Assembly (NCBI GenBank): GCA_013399695.1 | Contig: VXAU01006141.1 | Span: forward strand, 1,215,405-1,279,404 | Direction: 5' to 3' | From: Formicarius rufipectus | Lineage: Eukaryota; Chordata; Aves; Passeriformes; Formicariidae | DNA: 64,000 nucleotides | Shown here: one piece after another, positions 45,568 through 59,350 of the stretch | Layout of the letters: each line of letters opens with the position of its first letter | Numbering within the stretch: the first letter of the stretch is position 1 | Translations under genes and position numbers: made by a program | Notes under the pieces: model-generated | What the model saw: only the letters and a program-made list of their open reading frames with translations | Told to the model about the DNA's origin: nothing | The model's database searches: none

Positions 45568-48139
45568 TCACATACGGCATCTTCATTCACAGACCAGAAA
45601 CTTTGTTTTGTAATCTGATCTTCAGCTTCTAAGCTTACTCATTTGACTTAGTCAGTCAAGAGAAAATTCTTTACACTCCTCCAGAAAAGATTACAAATAC
45701 CAAAAGTGGGTTCGGCCATTCAAAAAATGCTGTCCTGGCTAAACAACCAGGGACTGCCAGCTCTTCCATGTTTGAACTCACTTGGAATTACCTGAATAGA
45801 TTATAATGTATTTACATAGGCATAAAGTCTGCTAAATTAATAATTAGACTTTACTTTCATAGCCCTTAAAATAATGAAAGTTATAAAATTATCTATCTAC
45901 ACAGTCCCATAAAAAACAGTGGAAAATGCCAGGACTGCTTCAGGCTTGTGCAAAACTCAAGTTGTTGTAAAAGGAGAAAAAGGCAATGTAGTGCTGCCAA
46001 TGAAAGAAGTCCGTTCATTTTGTCCAGACCACTGGAATCTCCCACCCTCAGCTGCTATGTCAAAATGCTTCTGAGGCACCATTTCATCACTTTATAAATT
46101 GCTTCAGCAGGCATATCCCTCCTCAAAAAAGACCAAAATCCTGGAATACATAGTGAAAATATCTCTTTCAACTGTATCATACAGAGGATAGTTAAGCCTT
46201 ACAGAGAATAAGAGAGACATCTTCCTTGCAAATGCCATCATGTTGCAGAAGTATCAACACCAAGAATAGAAATTCTCCCAGTTCATTTCTGGTGCAGCAT
46301 ACTCCCTTTCCTGTGCAATGCATAAAAGAACTAAATAATGGGAAAAACCATACAGGAGGGACATAGCAGCAGCAGTAACCAGAGAGGGAAGAGGCCATCA
46401 CTCAAGCTGTTTACTTTCCTCACTGGGTTGCCACTGTTTCCTACACAATATCTCTTCACAGGTCAACTCACCAGGTGTTAAAAATAATCATTGCCAAGAA
46501 GAGTGCTGAATGTAATTCCCTTCCTTTTGAACTTATATTCATGGAGAACATAGAGATGGCTTTAGTTTGCTTAAATCAAAATAAGACTCTTGTCTATCCC
46601 ATCTCTAGTCACTTCCTATCTCAGCTTGTTCTGCACAAGGCTTGAAGCTCTTGATTTATGTTCCTACATTTCACACTTTCACCCTGGAAAAGAACATAAC
46701 TTGTCAAATACTTCTCAGTAATTAACATGATGTAATCTTTCTGAAAGCACTAGTCACCTTGGAGTCAGTGGAACAAAATGAAAAAAGAACTCTGTAAAAG
46801 AGACAAGCTGTAGAGCAGCATGCAGCTAAAAGATCCAGGCTGCACCCTGGTTTGAGATCACTCACACCACGACATGATCATCACAGGTTGCCCAAGTCGG
46901 CACATAAAGGTCCAAAACTACCCCACAGGACACATGTGAAAAGAGAATAGCATTCTCCTGCTAGTCATTTTCTAACAAACTTCTACAGCAAATCCAAACA
47001 CCCCATCTCATATTTATAGATGTTATAAACAGGAAAGTTCTCTCATTACCTTTTTCTGTTAAAGAAAAGAAAAACATTTATGCAACTAATACAGATGTCT
47101 TTTTTCCAGCAAAACCAGGAGAACCGAAATGCTTTGTCTGACTCCATGAGCTAGTTCCCATTAAATAATAAACCACACACAGACCCTTCTTCTCAGCCAT
47201 GTCACTATGTATGTCAGTTGACTGGTTTGCAGGTGTGCAGCCAACCCGTGTCAGACAAGAAACACATTGACCCCTGGCAGCTCAATCAGTGGGCATAGCT
47301 TATTATTATTTATATTGTGGTAACATTCAGAATCCATTTAAACCGGGATCATCATTATCAGTGGAAGAATTATTATTTAGAGCACTTTTCCCTCAGTAGT
47401 ACACAATAAACGAGACAAAAGGAGGGTATGACAAGAGGACTGACAGGACAGGCCTGGGGAGGAAATGCAGGGGTAGAAATCACAAAATACACCAAACACT
47501 GAACCAGCTGGGAGCAATATTCAAAATTAGTTCCTGTTATCAGGTTTTAGGTTTTTAGAGATAGCATGTAAGGGAAAGTTTGTAGAGTTGGTTCCAGAAT
47601 GTGAAAAAAATTAGCATGGGAGAAAGGGTTTAGGTATAACATACTCTAAAAACATTTGGAAACATAACAGTAACTGAAAATCTGAACTCTGTTAAAGTCA
47701 AACTTCTACGGGATCGAGATAATGAAACAGACTAAATTTTTGTTTACATTTTACATTCAAAGATCTTTTGCAGTTTTCAGCAGTTTAAGCATGTGATCAG
47801 TTTGCTTTTTACTTAATGGGGATGAATTCCCACACAACTGAACTACATGCCTTTGTAGCGGTCTCCTGGTTTCAGAAAAAAACACACATAATTTATTTTG
47901 AGACACAGACCAAAACAAAGTAAGTCGATATTCAGTTGATACTTTTGAAAATTAAAAATCACCTTTTTCATCTTCCTGTCCTTCATCAAAATTATACGGG
48001 GATGTTTTGGAATCAGTATAGTTATTTTTTATATTTTTAAGATAGAGAAATATTTTAGGTTATACTCTTTTACTTGAATCACCTACTTGTGTTCCTATTT
48101 CAGACAAGTTTGTTTCCTAAGAGACATGGCATAAGGGGG
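45568..48139. other. Unique non-coding DNA
   Basis: No gene or named repeat. The 69-codon minus-strand frame at 46192-46401 is not supported as a gene. Confidence 0.5.
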
Positions 48140-48345
48140 GATGACATCATGTCCTGATATTTATTCACTGTTAGTTTGGTAGATAGGCTTTTTTTTACTG
48201 TTTAGCAAAATATAATTTCATGATCAGTTTGCTCTTATCATTCAATCCTGTTCTACCTTCTCAGGTACTTGAGAATACTTATCAATAAAGTCCATTGCTA
48301 TTTGCATGGCCAAAGATCATTATTAACCATATCACTTATCAAAAC
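48140..48345. promoter_or_regulatory. Candidate enhancer-like element
   Basis: Contains a TGACATCA CRE-like word near 48141, then an exact POU octamer ATTTGCAT at 48300-48307, followed within 10 bases by CCAAAGAT (SOX/TCF-like) and then ATTATTAACC and CTTATC (GATA-like). Clustering is suggestive only; conservation was not testable. Confidence 0.22.
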
Positions 48346-50181
48346 TGGCACAGTATATTCTATCTTTGGGGGAAAAGTTTAAATACACATAAGCAAGCTG
48401 TTGGATTATTTTAAGACACTAACTGAACCTACAAAACACCAGCTGCCAAAAACATTCAAAACCTGAATTTAAATATGTGAACTCCTATTTTTACCAGTTA
48501 ACTCTTAGAGATAAGGAAAAAAAAAAAAAAAGAAAAAGAGGGGAGAAAAAACTCAATACCTATATTCTTATCCTCAAGCAACAGGATTCATTGGAAAAAA
48601 GTGCTGTAAGGGTAAATAGGCTATGTCATAGTGTTAGAAAGTCTAAATTAGCAAGAGTATACCAGCCCAGAATAAGCACATCTGATTTGGGGCTTGATGA
48701 TTTAATTGTGGTGTTTTTCAGTTATTGTGTCTTGTTTGTTGATCCTAAATCCCACTGAGTAAGTAGTCATTTAAAAATTCAAATTTTCTCATTATAACTG
48801 TATAGTCACATTATTTGAAATTATACTTTTATCCATCACCTGCTCAACATTATGCATCATGAACAACATAAAACTTTCTCCACTATTTTTAAATAATTTT
48901 GCAATTGCATATTCCAATTTCTACACTAAAAAAAAAATAAACCTACCTCTGAATTCTACTCAGTACACAAGCCAGTGATTTTAATATACTGTAGGTGCTT
49001 ACAGACTTCTTGGAAAAACAGCTAAAGCAGACTCAGGCTTAGTCATAGAAAAATAGCTCAAATTTCTTTTCTAATGCTTCCCTCTGTTTTTCCCTAGACA
49101 GGTTTGCCTTTTTCCTTCTTTCCCAGTAAAAAGCATAATATATAGACTCTTCTATCAAACTCCTTTATTAATTTTTCCCTTTCTCTGTGAACACCACTCA
49201 AGGGGAGCTGTATGCAGGCTGAAATAACTAGTTGTCAAACTACAATATTCACTGCTGCAACTGTAGAAAAGGCTAAATTAAGTTTTTTGCAAGCTGCCTT
49301 AGGTGAGCCAATCTATAGCTGTGATAGAGATGATAAATTCAGTGAAAAACTAATGGGTTTTACAGAAGGAAAAAAATTAAATTACTAGGATTAGTTCTCT
49401 TGGGATGCTTGTTCTGAGAAAACTTAACTGTTTCTGTTCAGTGACACATATTTCACAAAGGTAACACTGAAAGCCCAACAGCATTGGCTGCTAACACTGC
49501 ACACATGCATCTGGTTAGCACGTGTGTGCATCCTATTTATACCAATATCAATTAAAAAGTACAGAACACTGTAACATCAGGTTTAAAATCTTGATTTGGA
49601 TTTGTAGAATATTGCACATGGACAGGCTCAGCCACTAAGCAAAGGAAGGAGAGAGAACTGTGGATTCCAGAGTTAATTTATCAAGAACACTTTATGCAGA
49701 AAGCAAGGGTACCTTTCTCAGGCAACTTCCCAGCACAGACCACTTAAGGAGCACACACCACATCAATATGTTACTCCATCCCCTATGTTCCTGTAATCCT
49801 GGACTGACACAGTACAAGTCAAAACAATGTCCATTGAAAACAACAGGCAGACCCTGCTGCTTGTTCAGATCACTCCACTGTATCTCGTTTCCCTGCCCTC
49901 AAAATCTGCTTTCCATGGAAGAAGAGGTCTCTCTTCTCTGTTCCTTACCAGGAACAGCTGAGTTTGCTGACCAATGAATGTCCAGGTCAGGGAAATTCTC
50001 TAACAACACTAGGGGAGCAAAAAGCATAACCAAGATCTGACAAATATTTTTGCTTACTATAGATGCTTAATATATAGTATAGAGCAAATGAAATGTTTAA
50101 TTAGAAAGAATATCCTTAATATTACTCTTTTATAGTTATATGGCTGTATGCAAAGGTTATTTCTGACTGATACTAGACTAT
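48346..50181. other. Unique non-coding DNA
   Basis: A-run near 48519-48533, otherwise no repeat. The frame at 49660-49977 (105 codons) has no recognised features. Confidence 0.5.
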
Positions 50182-50298
50182 CTGTTTTTGGGGTGGTTTT
50201 TTTTTTGTTTTTTTGTTTTGTTTTTTTTTAGTTTTTGTTGCTGTTGGTTTTTTGGGGGTGTTTTTTGTTTGATTTTTTTTGTTCGTTTGTTTTTTGTT
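50182..50298. repeat. T/G-only tract, about 115 bases
   Basis: Long T-runs broken by single G's and short G-runs (G4, G5). It is the longest member of the tract family on this strand sense. The minus-strand frame across it reads as a poly-lysine/asparagine/proline peptide and is a composition artefact. Confidence 0.9.
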
Positions 50299-52670
50299 AT
50301 TTCAGATAAAATTGCTTTTTTCTCCCTCCTACATACAAAACAAATACTACAATAGCAACATAGACCTGTCAGCACTCACCTCTTACCACATTTGTTGAGG
50401 GCACAGTCAGTTCATGTGTTAATGTTTGACCTCATAATCTATTTAAATAAGAGGGCAAGAAATGTATAAATATATCATAAACCCTGACACTTAGATTTTC
50501 ACCAGAAGCCTAGTTTTCTTCCTAGTTCTAGGTCTTCAGACCTGTTTGACACTTTCATGACTTCTCCTATGCCTTTGCGATTCTTCAGTGTCTTTCTTAT
50601 ACTATTTATTTCTTTACAAGTTTTCACAGAGCTCACATCAGATGTGAATTTGTCTGCCCGCAACCCAGTGCTCCATATGGCACTCTCACCCACGTATTCT
50701 TACACTTCCATAAAAATCTCTTTTACTTTGTGTTTTATTTTGCTTTGCAATGTTTTATTTACTGAATTGATTCAGAGTGTTTTCCTCAGATTTCCATATT
50801 TTATCCCTGTTGCTCTGTTACTGCCAAAATCTTTTGTGTTAATTGCCCTGTCATATATGCATATGGATATCCCAGCACATCATAACTATCAAAATCAGAA
50901 CTCAGGTAAGTTATGTGACATGTGCTTTGTGAACTCACATTTCTCATTTCACCTGTAGGAGCTCGGAAGGAAGGTTAGACCGTTTGTCCAGCTCTTCACA
51001 AAAGTCTGGGTTAAAGGAGGCAGAGTACTTCAGTATGATGTGGTAACATTTCATTCTTAGAGATGACTGGCCACACACAGATTGGGAAATATATTTCTCT
51101 GCAGGACAAATTCTATTTTATATTCATAATATTCACACTGGTGCCTAGGAGTTGTACATATCCTATGATAAAGCACCTTGAAACCCCCTCTCAATTTAGA
51201 AACCCATGTTCACTCATTTCATATGTTAAAACTAACTGGTATAACTCATGAGTTTCCAGCCTACTCCTTTGCCATTTTTCCCCAACTGCTTTGAGAGCCA
51301 CCTTTCTGGCACTGGCCATCTTATCTCTTTGGGTTTCCTGTAGGAAATTCAGAACACATCAGTAGTTCTTCTTTTTAGCACATCAGTGCCCAGGATGTTG
51401 TTAGTGTTTTTTTTAAACTCTTTTTCTTTTAGATCTGATCTTTACCTATGACTAGGCTATCTTTACCTATGACTTCAGCTAGTGGCACAGCCAGATGTAG
51501 AGACCTAACCATGATGAATGAGAAACCTAAGTAGATGAGGAAAAAAATTCATCAGTAGTTGAGAGAGAAGACAGGTGAACCAGTAAATAGGATAGAGACA
51601 GCAGAATGGAAAAAGTTAAGGTCTCTGAGTAAGAGAATGACCTACAAGATAGGAATCAGACAGAGTGCCAAACCAAGACACACAGTCCTTCTCAGAGAGG
51701 AATGGCATGTACATAGTCTACAGGCTACACCTTATAGAAACTCCACTGCCAAGAAAATGAAGATCAAGACAGTAGGATGAATCTAAGCCACTGATCCTGA
51801 GCATTTAACTCTCACTGGAGTTAACTGAACTTAGACTCACCAAAGCTTTTGGGAGGATCTCAGTCTTCTCTCTAGCCGTTCAGGACTCAAAAACTAGTGT
51901 AAGTAACTGAAATTCTACTACTTCTAGTTTACCAAGCTGTTGTTGCCTGGAACCTATTATCGAAAACACTGATAAACTGGTGGGTTTGATCCAAGAATAA
52001 AAATTGTAGCCTTCCTTTTCTTGCCTTTGCCAATTCCCTCTCTTTGCAAAAGCCTACACCAGGTTGGCTTTAGCCAGGTAGACAGCTACCCAAGCCACAA
52101 TGCAGTGCCATTCAGTTAGGAAGACTGACTCATATTTACCTCATTGTATATGACAATTGGACAACATATCCAGTGAACTTGAAATGTACATCACATCAAC
52201 AAAGTGACTTGTCTTTCAGGAAGGGAAAAGAAAAAATGTATAGTGTATTTTGCCCTGATGTTCATGAAAGTCTTTGTCCAAACTTTAGCATCATTTTCAT
52301 GACAGAACTCTCCCTTGCTCTTCACTTTTCATGCAAAGTGGACTAACCTAGCACCCGAGCAGTACTGGCAGTGGGTGGAGAACAGAAAGCAACAGTACAG
52401 CTTCCCACATAATTCACTTCCCAGTAGGTAAGATGAATTTCTCTCCCTCTACCCCCACTCTTCTTGTTCAAATCACAGATAATCACTTCCAAATAAAGTA
52501 GGGTTAGTTGTCACTACTTAAAAGATTACTGTCCCGTAAGTGATGTTTATATAGAAGACTTGTGTTCTACACATGAGACTACAAATCTCCTATAGTCTAC
52601 AAGTCTGTAAGACTTGTGCATGACAACATTTTTTCTTTCTCCAAAAACCTGACCCAGAGTTAAATTTGAG
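50299..52670. other. Unique non-coding DNA
   Basis: The 133-codon plus-strand frame at 50557-50958 is hydrophobic (F/L/S-rich), which AT-rich pyrimidine-heavy DNA gives by chance. It has no recognised family, so it is not called a gene. A small tandem duplication lies at 51438-51474. Confidence 0.45.
51438..51474. repeat. Short tandem duplication, 21-bp period
   Basis: The 16-base word ATCTTTACCTATGACT occurs at 51438-51453 and again at 51459-51474, with AGGCT between the two copies. This is about 1.8 copies of a 21-base unit. Confidence 0.92.
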
Positions 52671-52750
52671 CACACAAAAAACCAACCAAAATTCCAAAAC
52701 AAACAAAATTAAAAATAGCCCAACCAAACAAAACAAAACCACCAGAAAAA
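52671..52750. repeat. A/C-rich tract
   Basis: CACACAAAAAACCAACC leads into further CAAAACAAAC units, with a few T and G interruptions. Confidence 0.8.
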
Positions 52751-52897
52751 GATAGCTACAGTTCCTTGTTACATGCTATATTTGGGATCCAGGACATCTG
52801 AACATCTATTCAGATAGATATTTGGAAACTGAATGTTGCTTTCCCCAAACTCTACAACTGATAATTGCCTTTATTCTTCTTTTTCAAGCTACTTATT

Positions 52898-52975
52898 TTA
52901 AGCTGGATTCTACAAGCTTGTGTTGCTTAAGTAGTACTTTATTCCACTGAAGTCAATAGAGAATCAATTTAAATA
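52898..52975. repeat. Ancient amniote interspersed-repeat-like segment
   Basis: Reads 'aagctggattctacaagctt', 'cttaagtagtactttattcc' and 'actgaagtcaatagagaatc'. The order 'GATTCT-CAAGCT ... AAGTAGT ... CCACTGAAGTCAATAG' resembles an old repeat pattern recalled from bird and reptile genomes (a GTAGTCC...GAAGTCAATGGGA-type word). The family name is not certain. Confidence 0.45.
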
Positions 52976-55900
52976 AAATGAATGATGTATTTGGTTTGAA
53001 GAGGATTTTGTGCTTAAGGAAATGGTGCTTCTTATAAACAAGGTATCAAAGTCTTAATTTTACAATATGTTGCTACAATGTTTAGTTGCTCATTCAGAAT
53101 TATTACCAGGATAAAGATTTTTTTAAAAAATCAGTCATTCATCAATACACTAATTAATAGAGGTTTTAATTTGCATTAAATAAAGCATAAGGAAATCCTG
53201 TCACAAGAATTTTGACTTATAAACAGACTTCTGTGTCAAGCTTAATTGCTCAGCACATGTGAATTACTCTGGATTATATTACATTCCAGAAAAATGACAA
53301 GATCAGACTGTTAAAAAAGATTAAAGCACAGACCAGTGATTACGCTGAAAAGGACAAAATGATTAAGAGAACTGAAGTATTTCAATATTGGCCAGAATTA
53401 CTTATGTTTGCACAAAAATAATTACTTGGTTTATTCACACAAAAATTGACTTACAATTCATATATGAAAGCAATGATGCAATCTTCTAGATAGCTATAAT
53501 CAGCATAGACAAACATGATATTTTATGATGTGAAGAATATTCAGTTAGTATTTTCAAAAAAATTTTACATTCACTGTCAGTTGAAACCAAGTATTTGGGG
53601 TAATACAAATAATTGACATCCTCAAGGCTAACATATATAAACAAGTAATTTCTGTCACACAGCTACTGCACAGCTTAAGTTGCTCATATATAATTTTGCA
53701 GGCTTGAAATTTGTATATCAAACAGTTGCAGAGACATTTCCTTGGAATTTAGTAGCTCCAGGGAAATATAACTCTCTCATTATTTAACTGAATAAAAAAC
53801 ACTGAAGACCTCTATCTTTCAAATGCAAAGTAGATGCATGATGCTGCAATTATGCCCACGGGTATTTTCATCTATTATTTTGGTTACTGGATAAGGTCCT
53901 TAATATTTTAATGGTGGAACATTAACATAAATAATTATGAGAGAGATGAAGAGCAGAATAAAATAGAACAATTTCAGTTGGGTAGGATGTACCATGGTGA
54001 TCTGGTCCAACTGCCAACTTCAGGGCAGACCAAAAGTTAACGCATATTTATTAAGGGCTTTGTCCAAATGCTTCTTCAACACTGACATGCCTGAAACATT
54101 ATCTTCTAGGAACTACTATAAGGTTAAAAATGAGCTCATTAGTTAGTCCCAAAAGATTATAAATGCAAAGTTATTTGAGATATTTTAAGTAGATAATGGT
54201 TGAGAATGTATCTAATTTTAACATAAAAAAATCTAATGAAATCATTGTTATGAGACATCAGAATAATTCAGCCTGTTAGAAATAAATCAACAGCAACAAA
54301 AAAAGCAAGAAAGATCAGACTTGCAAGGTTGGTTATTGTCAAACTCTCCAGCTTCAACACTGAGCTCAGATTTATATAATCACTTCCAGTACAATCAGCT
54401 GCTGTTACACAAAGCAGATTACAGTGCAACTGTTTCAACCCTGCACTAACCCAGAGCGATACATTTCAAGTGAAAGAAGCCTTTCTGCAATGTGTTGATG
54501 CTTTTGAACCTCCCAATTATTCTACAATGCAAGTCATTCAGCTAGAGCAGTTAATATCCAAGGCAGTAACTAATATTACACCTCTTGATCTAGATCTATC
54601 TTCTTTCTCTGGTACAATTCCTGGAAGTGCGCACGCAACTTCAACTACGTTCTACAAATCTGCCTCCAAAAAAATGTTTCAAGATCCTAATTGTCTCAAC
54701 ATTTGAGATTGTTTTGCTCTTCCGGTTTTGAACTGCTCCAGACAGATAGGCAGTTTCACTGCTCTCATGCTGTCCTCACCTAGCATAAAAAAAAGGATCA
54801 CTTTCTTATGAATAACTGGAGGATCAAAAACCATCTAATTGCCTTCTCCATGGAAAAAAAGTGGAGGAAACAAAGGAGTTCAGTAGACATTCACAAGAGG
54901 AATGCTCTTGGCTGGGAGGGAATTTACCATACATGTTTATGTCAACAGATAGCTGCAACATGAATGCTCTCCAGGTGGAGGCTGGGACCAGATCCACTTC
55001 CATTTGAAAAGTGAAAAACATGTTCAAATATGAAAAGACACTCTAGCCTTGTGATAGCAAGTCGTGTTTGTAAAAGTACTTTGGCTGGCATCCTCTGGCA
55101 CTCCCTGTAGGTTTACGAATGTCCAAGGTTGCCAAACTGCACAGCTTTCACAAACCTGTTACAGAGTCAGACCAGAATCCTCTTTTCCCTTCAAGACTGC
55201 AGTATTCCCTTACACCATTAGTTGTTGGTTTTAATTAGGCAAAACTCCTCTTAGCTTCTATCAGAGTTTTACCAACATGAAGACTAAACCATTTTGGGCT
55301 TCAAAAATAAGGAGATAAGAGGTTAATGCACTAACCAAATCCACCAGCTTAATTAGATAGGTTTTAAACTTCACCTAGGAGTTTCTCCAAGCCACATCTT
55401 GTCTGTCATTTGTAGGGCTTTGTGACGCGATAGTCTAATAACAAAAACCTAAACTAAATTACAACATTTTGTTATCTTCAGCATTTAAAATTTATCCAAA
55501 GCCTGGCTTCCAACTATAGCTTATACAAATGATGGATTGTATAATAATGCCCTTCTTTAACTGTTTTAGAAGGCTTCTGCCTGAGATTCATTCAGTGACC
55601 CCCAATCTGTTACAGGCAGATTGTTTGTCTACATCTGAAGTGGAAAGGCATGAACACTATTTTATTTATATATTTATTTATAATATTATAATTTTATATA
55701 GTAGATATAACAACATTGTAAATATATATTTATTGTTATATTTAGTAAAAATTAGGGAGTTTGAACTTAAAGAAATACAGAATTTTCTACTGGTAACAAA
55801 TATGTTTGAGGACTTTCTCTTTCTATAACCAGTGCTTCTATAGCATGTCCTGTAAAGGTCTCAGTCCTTAACTCCCACCCTAAAACTGTAAATGATTGAA

Positions 55901-58900
55901 TTATTCATTCTTCTTTCAGCACTTGGGCACTGGTAGTCAGTTTTCTAGGCAATGGAAAGAAAGAGCGGCCTTTTCTCAATTTCTGTAGATGCTTTCTACC
56001 CATGTCAGGGCAAGCTATTAAGTACTAAGCACCAAGTTTAAAGAAATTTAAAATTGCACATCTATTAAAAGAAGTAATTATTCTATAATTTAAATAGAGC
56101 TCCTCAATAGTGCTCAGAAACATATAATAAAGACCATGTATGGGTAGGTGTAATTGAATGCAGTTGCCTTAGGAACAAATGTTCAGCATACAAAGCAGGA
56201 AGCCTGCTTAAAAGGCAAACTCAAAGACTTAAGCCTGGTGTGTGAAACCTGGCTTGACTGAAGTTACTGAGAAAAGTGCCATGCGCTTGGATGGAGTCAG
56301 GAATTCTTCCCAACCACTTTTCTAATTCTCTCTTATTATTATGAGTGCAGACCCAAATAATATATTACTTTGATCCAAAAGTGCTGTGCTGGATGTGTAT
56401 GTTCCAGTTTCTTTTGTTCAGGAAGCTCATCAAGAAACAAAAAGTACCTAGGGAGTCATAAGAGAGTCTAGGCTTACATGCTAAAGATTCTGGTATCAGT
56501 CCCACTTCCAGTGTATTTTTATTATATAGACAAGAGATATTGTGCTTTTAGAGAGGTATTACTGTAGGATTGAAAAGAATTTGACATACAGAAATAGAAA
56601 CTGTCTGATACATTAGTGTCATTTTAAAGTAATATTAATAGCAAAGGTTCCTATAAAGCTGCTATGGAATAATCTTTTTGCTTTGTAGAAATAAATACAG
56701 CATGCCTCATATTGTTTGCCGGAATGATTTCCAGTGAGATCCAACTTCTACTATGTGGATAACAGCAATAAGAGACACAAAATATTGTTCCCAGTACAAG
56801 ATTCAAGATGTGTTTCTTGTTCACGCAGTTCTCTACACAGAAATTACTCATCCATGCTTCTATGATTTACTCCCATCTTGTTTCCATTTGCAGAAATATT
56901 ATAAAACGCAAAACTACTTCTCACCCTGTATGAAGTAAGAACACATATACAGCCCTCTACCTCTCAAATCACTATCTGCAAAACACAAAGAATTTCCTAC
57001 AGATACTGAACTACACAATACTAAAGTACAAAGTTTGAAAGTTTTCTCTTTGAAAGAAGCAAAGTAAATAAAGAAATTGCTTATAAAGTAAGTTGTGTAT
57101 GAAATAATGCTTCCCATAGACTGTGAAGTAATTTTATGAACTGAAGCAGAGATCCAATCCTACATTGCACCCTCTTAGAGGATCATCCTAAGTCTTACAA
57201 GCTAACAACTGTGGGCATGTAGTCATTTAAGAGGTCTTCGATTACAGACATTTTCCATGACTCAACTGACTCTAAGGGTTTTGCTCCTTCACTGACTTTT
57301 TCCACTTCTACATTATTTTGTCCTTTTTTCTCTTTAACTAGCCTTTAAAAATCAAGCCTAAACGTATTTCTTTACATTATAAACATCTTGCTTCTGAAGG
57401 GAAGAACTGCCCACAACTGAGAACTTACCAGGCCAGTGGAACACTAAATGCTACACAACAAAAAATCATTTTGGCAAAAGTAAAAGGAACAGTATGTTTT
57501 CTGTAATTAATTTCTCTTCCATGGAAAGTGCTAACCAAAACCATAAGTGGTAGCTAGTGTCTAAGCTGAAAAATTAAACATGATTACTATAAAACTATTA
57601 CCATGTTAGCTTGTCCAAAATAAACAGCTGCATGTTTAATTAAATCAGTCTCAAAGTTTCCAAAACACACTGTATGAAGTGAGCAGGAGAGACAACAAGA
57701 TCATAAAGCCATGAAGTCGTATTTCCTGTTTCATGCTGCAAACACTGCACTGTTCATGTTAATCCTGGCACTATTTCAGCTAGGAAAAAAATTTGCAAGC
57801 AGATAATCCCTTCTGAACATCCAATAAACCACATTATCTGGATAAAAGTTACTGTTTGAAAAAGGAAAGCCAACTCCAGGCTTTCAAGACATTATCATGA
57901 ATACACTGCCTCCATCCTCATGCAAGCATGACAACTCTGAACGAGCAGTTCCTTGCTTCACTTCCCACCCAAGCACAAACCTGTGCTCTGTTCACCCAAT
58001 TGTATGGATCTGGCAAAGCCAAAGCAAGAGACCCTGGATGAGTTAGAGCCCCCACGCTGCCACAGGGCTACAAACCGCACAACTACCAGTGAGCTCAGAG
58101 GTGGCCTACTCAATTTGGAGAGCTCAACTTCCATGCTACTTGGGCAGCTTAGCTGGTGTGAAGATAGGCAGGAAAAGCATCAAATCTGTGGTATTTCTGA
58201 TATTAAAAAAAAAAAAAAAAAGAAGAAAACCCGTTGGATTGTCACTATTGGATCAGTTCGACATTACAGACCTTGCAATAGGATTTGTAGGACTTTACAT
58301 CAGTGTTCAACACTGAAAACCTAGTTACTTCCTTTAGGCATACAAGGCCCCTTTTCACCAATTATTCTACAGAAGCCAGTTACAGCAAAGCAAAAAGAAT
58401 GTTTAATTGCAAGACTAAGGCCATATTATTTCACTAGCAGCCAGTTACATGCCCTTGTCCTGAAGAAGCTCAAATATTCAAATTCTCTTGTCTCACATGA
58501 CTAGGTTTTTAATATATCCTGTTGGCTATGTGATGTCATCATCATTTTTCTAAATGCGAGGCCACCTAAATTCGAACATTACTGGAACAGCTTTTCTCAG
58601 AAAACAGCCCGATTCTTATATTGGCCAGATACACTCACAGGAACAAAATGACAGGAAACAAAATAAGGAATATTTTGTAAAAAAAAAAAAAGACCCTCAA
58701 GTTCCAGAGAAAAATAAAGGTGTCCGGAGCCATTTAGAGATACTTTTTTTTCTAAGGGGAGCTGATTGAGTGCAGAACAAGCTACTCAAAGCTTAAAGAA
58801 AATTAAATCAGGGAATAGTGCTCCTGCATCCCTCCAATCTAAGGAATATTTCATGGAGAGTTCATAAAGCAAATACTTCTCTATGGCATTCCACACAATC

Positions 58901-59248
58901 ACAGCATCTTTTTTCTTCCCAGAATGTGCTGAGGAATGAAAGAACATGTGCCTAGTGAAGATAATCGGAGAATCAAAAATGGTCAGGGAAGTGATTTCTA
59001 CAAGAAGATGTATTGCATGAAGGCTAGCTATTCCCTAGGTATCAGCCATGATCTGAAGATAAGTGTCTTTCTACAAACATAAACGTGCATTGTGTTACTG
59101 TTCTCACAGTAGTCATCATTCACTTGCAAATGCAGAAAGTTTATAGCTCCAGCTTCCAAAACACAAAGATGGACAGAACTACACCCTTGTGTTGCAGAGA
59201 AGGACACTTGCCAAAGGGCTAAAGCGACCTTTATGTAACTTTTCTAAA
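52976..59248. other. About 6 kb of unique AT-rich non-coding DNA
   Basis: No gene. It includes TAATTA-containing sequence near 53090-53280, a very AT-rich patch at 55659-55747 and an A18-like run at about 58206. The 123-codon frame at 57953-58324 crosses that A-run (poly-lysine) and has no domain. Confidence 0.5.
55659..55747. repeat. Extremely AT-rich low-complexity patch
   Basis: TTTATTTATATATTTATTTA followed by further TATA/ATAT and TTTAT units with only occasional G or C. It probably has low melting stability; no further role is suggested. Confidence 0.85.
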
Positions 59249-59350
59249 GAATCATAGAATGGTGTGGGTTGGAAGGGACCTTAAAGATCATCCAGTTTCA
59301 ATTCCCTGCCATTGGCAGGGGACACCTTCCACTACACCAGACTGCCATCC
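59249..59350 (-). mobile_element. CR1: CR1 3'-end fragment
   Basis: On the plus strand GAATCATAGAATGGTGTGGG is followed by 'ttggaagggaccttaaagat' and 'ccctgccattggcaggggac', the reverse complement of a CR1 3' tail. The terminal motif is well kept, so this is one of the younger copies. About 100 bases survive. It closely matches, in inverted orientation, the CR1 tail at 61050-61231. Confidence 0.92.

Noticed and set aside
50178..50375. Minus-strand lysine/asparagine-rich frame
   Set aside because: It is a translation of the T/G-only tract.
50557..50958. 133-codon hydrophobic plus-strand frame that resembles a membrane protein
   Set aside because: F/L/S-rich translation is expected from pyrimidine-rich AT-rich DNA; no conserved motif, family or splice context was seen.
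57953..58324. 123-codon plus-strand frame with a poly-lysine stretch
   Set aside because: The lysines come from an A-run near 58206; the flanking sequence lacks any recognised domain.
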